Assembly: GCA_021776795.1 (NCBI GenBank)
Contig: JAJFFC010000012.1
Coordinates: 300,724 to 364,723 of the forward strand
Direction of reading: 5' to 3'
Source of the DNA: Planctomycetota bacterium
Lineage (GTDB): Bacteria; Planctomycetota; UBA1135
Length of the DNA: 64,000 nucleotides
Made by a program: the position numbers and the translations under genes. This document shows, piece by piece, positions 27,358 to 34,034 of this stretch; the first letter of the stretch is position 1, and each line of letters begins with the position of its first letter. A model generated the notes under the pieces. The model made no database searches, had not been told where the DNA came from, and was given only the letters and a program-made list of their open reading frames with translations.

Positions 27358-27838
27358 GAACGAGGTTCTCCCGCGCGCATTGTTTCCGGGCAGCTTTGAC
27401 CCGCCTACCTTGGGCCATTTGGATTTGATCCAACGTGGAGTCCACCTGTTTGGCTCCTTGGTCGTCGCCGTAGCTGAGAACCCCAACAAGAAGGCGCTGT
27501 TTCGCGCCGAAGAACGCGTGGACTTTCTGCGTACCATGTGTGCCGATTTGCCGGTAGAAGTCCTGGCCTTTACCGGCCTTGTCGTCGACTTGGCTGAAGA
27601 GCGCTCCTGTTCGGTATTGCTACGTGGGTTGCGTTCTGTCACCGACTTCGAATTCGAAGCGCCCATGGCGCAAACCAACCGTCGCCTAGCACCGCAAGTG
27701 GAATCGGTGTTCGTGATGCCCAGTCATGAGCATGCTTTCGTGTCCAGCCGACTCGTGCGCGAGGTTTACGGTGCTGGCGGTAGCCTTCCCGAAGTTCTTC
27801 ACCCTGTCGTCGACCAAGCCCTTCGTCAACGCTCATAA
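27356..27838 (+). CDS. coaD: Phosphopantetheine adenylyltransferase
   Basis: The product has 160 residues, the normal length. It catalyses transfer of AMP from ATP to 4'-phosphopantetheine, the fourth step of coenzyme A synthesis. The nucleotidyltransferase motif PGSFDPPTLGHLDLI (T-x-G-H) is at residues 11-25. The RGLRSVTDFEFE segment binds substrate and the SSRLVREV motif is near residue 129. All match CoaD. The start codon shares CATG with the divergent comEC start, and no Shine-Dalgarno sequence precedes it. ridA follows after 2 nt, suggesting an operon. Confidence 0.96.
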   Translation: MNEVLPRALFPGSFDPPTLGHLDLIQRGVHLFGSLVVAVAENPNKKALFRAEERVDFLRTMCADLPVEVLAFTGLVVDLAEERSCSVLLRGLRSVTDFEFEAPMAQTNRRLAPQVESVFVMPSHEHAFVSSRLVREVYGAGGSLPEVLHPVVDQALRQRS

Positions 27839-27840
27839 TC

Positions 27841-28218
27841 ATGCGCATCATTCACACCGAAAACTCTTCTCAAGCCATCGGCCCATATAGCCAAGCACTC
27901 GTGGTAGATGGCTGGCTCTACACCAGTGGTGCGGTGGGATTGACTCCGCAAAATGAAGTCATCGGCCCAGGCATCGAAGAGCAAACCAAGCAAACCTTCG
28001 CCAACTTGCGTGCCGTGCTCGCCGCAGCAGGGTGCACCTTGCAAGACGTGGTGAAGGCCACGGTGTACTTGGCGGACATGAATGAGTTTCAGGCCATGAA
28101 TGCCATCTACAGCGAAGAAATGGAAGACCATTGCCCGGCGCGCAGTTGTGTCGAAGTGCAACGCCTGCCGCTAGATCTTCGCGTAGAAATCGACTTGGTC
28201 GTGCGCTGTCGCGACTAG
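27841..28218 (+). CDS. ridA: RidA-family enamine/imine deaminase
   Basis: The product has 125 residues, typical of the YjgF/YER057c/UK114 family, which hydrolyses reactive 2-aminoacrylate and related enamines and acts as a homotrimer. Seen: AIGPYSQAL near the start, LYTSGAVGL, FANLRAVLAAAGCTLQDVVKATVYLADM, and the catalytic arginine in CPARSCVEV, followed by LPLDLRVEIDLV. It starts 2 nt after coaD and ends with a TAG that overlaps the TAG of the convergent oppC gene in CTAG (28215-28218), leaving no room for a terminator between them. Confidence 0.94.
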   Translation: MRIIHTENSSQAIGPYSQALVVDGWLYTSGAVGLTPQNEVIGPGIEEQTKQTFANLRAVLAAAGCTLQDVVKATVYLADMNEFQAMNAIYSEEMEDHCPARSCVEVQRLPLDLRVEIDLVVRCRD

Positions 28219-29048
28219 GTCGAGCCGTCTTCGCCACGCCCGACCTGCTGCAAGGCGAGCAAGGTCAACACCAAGGCCGCCGATGGCAGGGCCAACAACC
28301 ACCAACTGGCCACCAGAGGGTTCATCGCGGCGAGTCCATCGCTCGCTAGGCCACCCCAGGATACGGCGGGCGCCTCAACGCCCAAGCCAAGGAAGCTCAG
28401 GAAGGCTTCCATCAAGATGACGCGGGGAATGGTCAACAACCACATCACGCGCAAAGTCGGCCAGAGGTTGGGCAGGATATGCCGACGCAGTTGTGCACGA
28501 GTCGACATGCCTTGCAAGCGTGCCGCAGTGACGAAAGGTAAACGCGAAATGCGCAGACTTTCGGCGCGCGCGACACGTGCCGTGGGCAGCCAGAACAGAA
28601 AACCAATCGCCACCAGGAATAACTGTAAGCGGCCAAAACCAATCACTTCCATCTCGACGCGGTATTCGCGCAGAATGGAAAGAAGAAATAGCACCATCAC
28701 GACCATCGGCACGCTTTCCAGGGCGTCGGCCAGTCGCATTAAGAAGCGATCGATGCGCCCGCCCCGCAACCCCGCCACCGCGCCATAAGGCAGACCGATG
28801 AGCATCGCGACCAAGGTGCCGACGGCACCCACCAGCAGCGAAATGCGCGCGCCAAACAGCAGTCGTGCCAAGAGGTCGCGGCCTTGAGCGTCGGTGCCGA
28901 GTAGATGGCCTTCACTCCCTGGCGGAAGCAGGCGAGCATCAGCGTCCATGGCGCGGTAATCGACAATCGGCAGCCACGGGGCGACGACTGCAGCGATGGT
29001 TAAGGCCGCCAGAAAGCCCCAGGCCAAGCGCTTTGCCCACAGGCTCAT
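28215..29048 (-). CDS. oppC: Oligopeptide-type ABC transporter permease (OppC/DppC)
   Basis: The product has 277 residues: an N-terminal helix, then GTDAQGRDLLARLLFGARISL (the conserved start of the OppC family domain), five further helices, and the EAA loop around AESLRISRLPFVTAARLQGMSTRAQLRRHILPN, which contacts the ATPase. It forms the inner-membrane channel together with OppB. It starts on ATGA overlapping the oppB stop (29048-29045), so it is the last gene of the oppA-oppB-oppC operon. Confidence 0.93.
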   Translation of the reverse strand: MSLWAKRLAWGFLAALTIAAVVAPWLPIVDYRAMDADARLLPPGSEGHLLGTDAQGRDLLARLLFGARISLLVGAVGTLVAMLIGLPYGAVAGLRGGRIDRFLMRLADALESVPMVVMVLFLLSILREYRVEMEVIGFGRLQLFLVAIGFLFWLPTARVARAESLRISRLPFVTAARLQGMSTRAQLRRHILPNLWPTLRVMWLLTIPRVILMEAFLSFLGLGVEAPAVSWGGLASDGLAAMNPLVASWWLLALPSAALVLTLLALQQVGRGEDGST

Positions 29049-29965
29049 GACAGCGCCTCTACTCGTGGGTCGAGCTTCATCAGGAGGACGTCGGCAAGGA
29101 AAGTGGCCAGGCCAAGTAGCGCGGTATAGACCACGGTAACACCAAGCGCCAACGTGTAATCACGGTTGAGCGCAGCTTCGACAAAGAAGGTGCCTAGACC
29201 GGGAAGAGCGAAGATGCGTTCGATGACGAGCGATCCGGTCAGCACCGCTGCGGTGGCGGGGCCAAGGAATGCCAACACCGGAGTGAGGCTTGGCTTGAGG
29301 ATATGCGCCCACCACAGGCGTTGCCCACTCAAGCCAAGTGCGCGAGCATGACGTACTCCGGCGGATTGCCAGCGTTCGCTGGCGGCGTCGCGCACCAACA
29401 GCGAGATCTGTGCGGCAAGAGGCAAACCCAAACATAGGCTCGGCAGGAATAGATGGGCCAAGCCTCCGGTGCCGGCGGGGGGGAGCCAACCAAGGGTGAA
29501 GGAGAACAGGGCAATTGCGGCCCCAGCCAACACAAAGTTGGGAAGAGCCAATAGGACCGTGGCTAAGGTGGTGGCGCTTTGTCCGAGCAGACGTCGACGC
29601 GCACCAGCTGCGATCATGCCGAGGGGAATGCCGAACAACAGGCCCCACAGCAGGGCGCCGCCACCCACGGCAAAGGAAACGGGCAAGGCGTCGGCGAGCA
29701 GGTCGGCCACGCTGACTTCGCGGTAGCGCAAGGATGGGCCAAAGTCGCCTTGCCACAACCCAGTTAGGGCATGCCAATACTGAACGGCAAGAGAATCGTC
29801 CAAGCCGTAGCGCTGTTCCAGCGCGAGCTTCACCTGTGGGTCGAGGGCGCGCGCCTCATCGAAGGGGCCGCCTCGCGTGGTGCGCATCAGAAAGAAGGCC
29901 GCGGCGTGCACCAACAGGATGGTGGCCAGGAGCATCAGGACGCGGCGCAGGAATCGTGCATTCAT
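29045..29965 (-). CDS. oppB: Oligopeptide-type ABC transporter permease (OppB/DppB)
   Basis: The product has 306 residues: an N-terminal helix with the OppB-type 'FFLMRTTRGGPFDEAR' continuation, VQYWHALTGLWQGDFGPSLRYREVSVADLL (family signature before TM2), and an EAA loop (LVRDAASERWQSAGVRHARALGLSGQRL). I chose the ATG at 29965 because it overlaps the stop of the binding-protein gene as ATGA and removes a 10-residue extension. It pairs with OppC to form the channel; the substrate is probably a peptide but not certain. Confidence 0.93.
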   Translation of the reverse strand: MNARFLRRVLMLLATILLVHAAAFFLMRTTRGGPFDEARALDPQVKLALEQRYGLDDSLAVQYWHALTGLWQGDFGPSLRYREVSVADLLADALPVSFAVGGGALLWGLLFGIPLGMIAAGARRRLLGQSATTLATVLLALPNFVLAGAAIALFSFTLGWLPPAGTGGLAHLFLPSLCLGLPLAAQISLLVRDAASERWQSAGVRHARALGLSGQRLWWAHILKPSLTPVLAFLGPATAAVLTGSLVIERIFALPGLGTFFVEAALNRDYTLALGVTVVYTALLGLATFLADVLLMKLDPRVEALS

Positions 29966-31473
29966 GGCGCCTCTCGCCATTCCAAGGCAGCCCAATCGAT
30001 GATGCCCAGAGCATTGTCCTGCCAGCCGCCCAAACGAGGGCTGACCAACTCTTGGCGCCGCTGTTCTAGGAGTGGCAGCAGCGCCGCTTGGTCGCGCAAG
30101 ATTTCCTCAGCCTGTTGTAAAGCTTGCTGGCGTTCCTGCTCGTCTAGGGTGCTTGCCGCAAGCGCAAGCAACTCGTCGTAGCGTGCATCGGCAAAGCCAC
30201 TGCGGTTATTGGCATCGTGGCTGCGGAAGATGTCGAGAAAGCTCAGCGCATGTGGGTAATCCGCGACCCAACTACTCAAGGACACTTGATACTCGAGCGC
30301 GCTTTGTGCTGGATAAAAAGTCCGAGCCTCCACGTTCATTAAGCGCACCTCCAGGCCGAGGTCTTTCTTCCACAGGGCGGCCAATGCTTCGACCATAAGG
30401 CGGTTGCCAGCAGTGCTTGGATAGAGCAGCTCAATCCGCGGCAATGCCCCTTGGTTGCGTTGGCGCACACGCTCGAGCGCCGCACGCGCTTGTTCTAATT
30501 CGGAACTCGGCCACGAGGGTCCAGTCCATGCCGGCATGGAGGTCGGCACAAAACCAGTGGCGGCTGGGCGGCCATGACCAACTAGTGTGGCCAAGGCTTC
30601 GCGATCGGTGCCCCACACCAATGCACGACGCAGGTCGAAGTCGTCAAAGGGCGCATCTCGTTGTTGGAAGCGCAAAAACACCGTGCCCAACTCCGCCGAC
30701 TGATGCAAACGCGCATCTTGTTGTTCGACCAAGCGCGGCAAGGCCAAGTCTGGCGTCTTCGGCGTGAAGGCCACCCCATCGGTCAGGAATAGATTCATCG
30801 CGGTGATATCGCTATCGATGGTGAGCAAATCCAAGCTCTTACTGGGCACCTCCTCGCTGCGCCAGTAATGCGGATTTCGTAGTAAGCGCAAGCGGTCGCG
30901 CAGACGACGCTCCAGCAGGTAGAAGGGGCCGCTGCTCGGAAGCGGCTTGGGCAGGGTGCCTTGGGGAGAATCGCGCAGGGCCGGCGGCACCGGGGCCAGC
31001 GCGGGGTGACTGCACAGCAGGGGGAATAGAGGTTGCGGCTCTGGAAAGCGGATGTGCACCTCGGTCGGGCTGGGTGCCGCGAAACGGGCTTCAGCGACCC
31101 AAGACGCATAGGGCGCGGCGGTGGCAGGGTCCTGCAGGCGTTGCCAGGAAGCCACCACGTCTTGTGCGGTCAAGGCCTGGCCGTCGGACCAGCGCAGGTC
31201 CGGGCGTAGCTGGAAACGCCATAGCCTTGCCATGTCTTCGGCAGTCCAAGACAGCGCTAAATCGGGCAATAGGCCGAGGTCTTGGGGGTCGAGCCGGGTC
31301 AGCCCGGCGAAGAGAGCACGAGAGGCGCGTTGGGCGGCGCTGCTGCGCGCGAGTTGCGGGTCAAGAGTGTCGAGGTCCGGCCCATTCGCGACCGTCAGCG
31401 CGGCTCGTGGCGGCCCACACGAGGCGGCCGCCAGGAACAGCAGCAATAAGGCGAGCAGGCAACGCGGGCGCAC
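29962..31473 (-). CDS. oppA: Oligopeptide-type ABC transporter substrate-binding lipoprotein (OppA/DppA family)
   Basis: About 503 residues from the GTG at 31473, which gives an ideal lipoprotein signal (LFLAAASC, Cys19). A longer ATG at 31536 would add 21 polar residues before the signal. Family features seen: 'DLDTLDPQLARSSAAQR' at the start of the SBP_bac_5 domain, 'LRPDLRWSDGQALTAQDVVASWQRL', 'SSGPFYL', 'NPHYW' and 'LRRALVWGTDREAL'. It binds the substrate in the periplasm and delivers it to OppBC. A TATCCT hexamer ends 6 nt before the GTG. The gene is divergent from the ATPase gene, so the importer is split between two facing transcription units. Confidence 0.9.
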   Translation of the reverse strand: MRPRCLLALLLLFLAAASCGPPRAALTVANGPDLDTLDPQLARSSAAQRASRALFAGLTRLDPQDLGLLPDLALSWTAEDMARLWRFQLRPDLRWSDGQALTAQDVVASWQRLQDPATAAPYASWVAEARFAAPSPTEVHIRFPEPQPLFPLLCSHPALAPVPPALRDSPQGTLPKPLPSSGPFYLLERRLRDRLRLLRNPHYWRSEEVPSKSLDLLTIDSDITAMNLFLTDGVAFTPKTPDLALPRLVEQQDARLHQSAELGTVFLRFQQRDAPFDDFDLRRALVWGTDREALATLVGHGRPAATGFVPTSMPAWTGPSWPSSELEQARAALERVRQRNQGALPRIELLYPSTAGNRLMVEALAALWKKDLGLEVRLMNVEARTFYPAQSALEYQVSLSSWVADYPHALSFLDIFRSHDANNRSGFADARYDELLALAASTLDEQERQQALQQAEEILRDQAALLPLLEQRRQELVSPRLGGWQDNALGIIDWAALEWREAP

Positions 31474-31479
31474 TGTTGG

Positions 31480-31485
31480 AGGATA
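31480..31485 (-). promoter_or_regulatory. -10-like TATCCT exactly 6 nt before GTG 31473
   Basis: On the minus strand TATCCT (31485-31480) leaves 6 nt (CCAACA) before the GTG that starts the oppA lipoprotein signal. This spacing supports the GTG start and a leaderless transcript. No -35 match is evident. Confidence 0.4.
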
Positions 31486-31534
31486 GCGTGTGGGACTGGT
31501 CGCCTCCACCTTCGGCGGGCTATGCTCATGCCGC

Positions 31535-33238
31535 ATGACCGCTGTCCCAGACGCGCACCACGCCGACACTTCCTCCCGCCCGGAGCCTTTGCTGGTGGTG
31601 GAGGACTTGTGTCTCGGCTTGGCCACCAGCGCTCGGGCCAGAAGCGGCCGTGGCACCGATGATTCTGGTGCCTTGGTGGGGCCGGTGTCCTTTCAGGTCG
31701 GCGTTGGCGAAGCTGTCGGCTTGGTTGGTGAGTCAGGAAGCGGCAAAAGCCTGACTGCGCTTTCCCTGCTGTCCTTGCTGCCGCCGAGCATCGAGCGCCG
31801 TGGAGGACGCCTGTGGTGGCAGCCCGACGGCGTGGATTTCGCCCAGCTTTCCGAACGTGGACTTCGCCCTTATCGCGGTGGTTCCGTGGCCTACGTTTTC
31901 CAGGACCCCTCGACCGCGCTTAACCCGGTTTTGCGGGTAGGACATCAAGTCGAAGAAGTGTTGGCCATCCATCGCCCAGAGCTTTCCAAAGCCGCTCGCC
32001 GCGAACGCCTGCAGGAATTGTTTACCGAGGTTGAACTCGGCAACGGTGGCGCTTTGCTTCGCCGCTATCCGCATGAGTTGAGTGGCGGTCAACGGCAACG
32101 GGTTTTGCTCGCCGCGGCATTAGCCGGTGATCCCGAGTTGTTGATTGCCGACGAACCGACCACCGCACTTGATGTCACCATCGAGCAGCAGATTCTGGAA
32201 TTGTTGAAACGGCTGCAAGCTGCGCGCGGCTTAGCCATGTTGTGGATTAGCCACGATTTGGCATTGGTGCGCGGCTTATGTACGCGGCTTTTGGTCATGC
32301 ACGAAGGTGCCCTGGTGGAAGATGCAGATACCGAAACCCTGTTTGCGTCGCCCCAACATCCGCATAGCCAGGCTTTAGTGGCTGCCGCATCACAAGAGGC
32401 CCAGGCGCAGATTCGAGAACAGGCCGAGGCGATGCTCACTGTCGACAAGCTCTCGGTGCGCTATCCCGGGCCACGCAAGGTCTTTGGCGGCGCAGGCGAG
32501 CCCATCGTGGCCGTAAAGGAGGTGACCTTCACGCTCGGCGCGGGGCGCACCCTCGGCGTGGTGGGGGAATCGGGGAGTGGCAAGAGTTCACTGGCGCGAG
32601 CGATATTGCGCCTCGAGTCCGATTTCTCGGGCACGGTGCAACTGCGTCCGCCCGGGCTGGGCACCAGCCTCGCTTGGTCCGAGCTCAAGGAGTCTGCTTT
32701 GCGCCCGCATCGACGCCATGTGGGCATGGTCTTCCAGGACCCGGCGACGGCACTCAATCCTCGCCAACCGGTATGGCGCAGTGTGATGGAACCGGTCGAA
32801 ATCCATCGCCCGACTAGCCAGGTAGAGTTGCGCCAAAAAGCCCAGCGTTTGTTGCAGCGGGTAGGACTCGACGAGAGCTTCCTCAATCGCCGCCCGAGTG
32901 CGTTGTCAGGAGGACAGGCGCAGCGGGTGGGCATCGCGCGAGCGATTGCGTTGGACCCCTGTTTAGTGGTCTGTGACGAAGCGCTGTCCGCGCTCGACGT
33001 CACCATCCAAGAGCAGATTCTGGAGCTCCTGCGCGAGCTTCAGGCCGAGCATGGCCTTGCTTATCTGTTCATCAGCCATGACCTCGACATGGTCGCCCGC
33101 CTCGCCGACGATGTCCTGGTCATGCACCAAGGCCGGGTGGTGGAAGCCGGCGCCACCGCCGCAGTCCTCGGCAATCCCCAAGAGCCCTATACCCAAAAGC
33201 TCTTGGCCGCCTCTCGCGCGATACACTCCACCTCGTGA
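31535..33238 (+). CDS. oppDF: Fused dual ATPase of oligopeptide-type ABC transporter (OppD-OppF)
   Basis: The product has 567 residues with two complete ABC ATPase domains. Each half has Walker A GESGSGKS, a Q-loop FQDP, a signature LSGGQ (second copy LSGGQAQR), Walker B (LLIADEP; LVVCDEA) and an H-loop ISHD. This is the fused form of OppD and OppF seen in YejF/GsiA-type proteins. It energises the OppBC channel encoded on the opposite strand just upstream. The ATG at 31535 overlaps the longest oppA start on CATG. A TATGCT hexamer ends 8 nt upstream. The HAD gene overlaps its stop (GTGA). Confidence 0.95.
   Translation: MTAVPDAHHADTSSRPEPLLVVEDLCLGLATSARARSGRGTDDSGALVGPVSFQVGVGEAVGLVGESGSGKSLTALSLLSLLPPSIERRGGRLWWQPDGVDFAQLSERGLRPYRGGSVAYVFQDPSTALNPVLRVGHQVEEVLAIHRPELSKAARRERLQELFTEVELGNGGALLRRYPHELSGGQRQRVLLAAALAGDPELLIADEPTTALDVTIEQQILELLKRLQAARGLAMLWISHDLALVRGLCTRLLVMHEGALVEDADTETLFASPQHPHSQALVAAASQEAQAQIREQAEAMLTVDKLSVRYPGPRKVFGGAGEPIVAVKEVTFTLGAGRTLGVVGESGSGKSSLARAILRLESDFSGTVQLRPPGLGTSLAWSELKESALRPHRRHVGMVFQDPATALNPRQPVWRSVMEPVEIHRPTSQVELRQKAQRLLQRVGLDESFLNRRPSALSGGQAQRVGIARAIALDPCLVVCDEALSALDVTIQEQILELLRELQAEHGLAYLFISHDLDMVARLADDVLVMHQGRVVEAGATAAVLGNPQEPYTQKLLAASRAIHSTS
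33222..33227 (+). promoter_or_regulatory. -10-like TACACT 7 nt before GTG 33235
   Basis: TACACT lies in the last codons of the ATPase gene and leaves 7 nt before the GTG of the HAD gene. It could give a leaderless secondary transcript, but the GTGA overlap also allows expression from the ATPase mRNA. Confidence 0.25.
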
Positions 33239-33966
33239 GCAGCGCAGAGCCCCTGCAGGTCATCTTCCTCGATATCGATGACACCTTGTTCGGCACCACC
33301 GGCTTCGTCCAGGGTGCGCGGCGCGCTGCGGTCGAGGCCATGATTGCGCGTGGACTGCAATGTGAACCTGAGCAGGCCCTAGCTGCACTCGCGGAAGTGG
33401 TTGCCGAGTTTGGTTCCAACGACGATCACCATTACGACCGTCTGCTGCAACGCCTCCCCGCAACGGCCACGGCGGGAGTCAACCCTGACTTGTTGGTCGT
33501 CGCCGGCGTGATTGCCTACCACAATGAGAAGTGGGAGCACCTGCGCTTGCATGAGCAGGCCGAGGTCTTGTTGCGCGAGCTTGCGGCCACCGACTTGCGG
33601 CTGGGCATCATTTCCGCGGGCTTACGTCGCAAGCAGATGGAGAAGATTTTGCGCTTGGGCGTGGATCGCTTTTTAGATCCGGCGCTGTTGTTCATCACCG
33701 ATGCGGTGGGGATTGCCAAGTCCAATCCATTGCTCTATCGGCGCTGCGCCGAAGCCACCGGCAGCCCCTTGGGTTCGGTGATGCATGTGGGGGACCACCC
33801 ATACAGTGATATCGACCCAGCTAACGCTGCAGGCTTGCAGACCGTTTGGGTGCGCCAGGGCAAGCATGCGGTAAACAGGCCAAAGACCGAACCCACGCAT
33901 ACCGTCGACGACCTCGCCGGACTGCACACGCTCCTGCGCGACGTTTACGGCTTGCCTTTAAGCTAA
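33235..33966 (+). CDS. HAD-superfamily hydrolase (subfamily IA)
   Basis: The product has 243 residues. HAD motif I is FLDIDDTLFGTT (Asp nucleophile plus acid/base Asp); motif II lies in LGIISAGLRRKQME; motif III Lys is in GIAKSNPLLYRRCAEA; and motif IV is VMHVGDHPYSDIDPANAAG. The helical cap between motifs I and II, and 'HVGDhp..DI.gA..aGl.tvWv', fit the subfamily IA variant group that includes TIGR02253-type phosphatases. The substrate is not predictable. It is the last gene before a strong bidirectional terminator and overlaps the ATPase stop by GTGA. Confidence 0.88.
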   Translation: MSSAEPLQVIFLDIDDTLFGTTGFVQGARRAAVEAMIARGLQCEPEQALAALAEVVAEFGSNDDHHYDRLLQRLPATATAGVNPDLLVVAGVIAYHNEKWEHLRLHEQAEVLLRELAATDLRLGIISAGLRRKQMEKILRLGVDRFLDPALLFITDAVGIAKSNPLLYRRCAEATGSPLGSVMHVGDHPYSDIDPANAAGLQTVWVRQGKHAVNRPKTEPTHTVDDLAGLHTLLRDVYGLPLS

Positions 33967-33970
33967 ACAA

Positions 33971-34021
33971 AAAGCCCGCACCATTTCTGGTGCGGGCTTT
34001 GGTCTAGCCCGTGGGGGCTAG
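33971..34021. terminator. Bidirectional terminator between HAD gene and secretin 1
   Basis: A perfect 13-bp stem (33971-33983 with 33988-34000) has A-rich and T-rich flanks and is followed by a second 7-bp stem (CTAGCCC at 34004-34010 with 34015-34021). The two convergent genes end at 33966 and 34035, so the structure serves both strands. Confidence 0.85.
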
Positions 34022-34034
34022 GAGTGCTCCAGGC

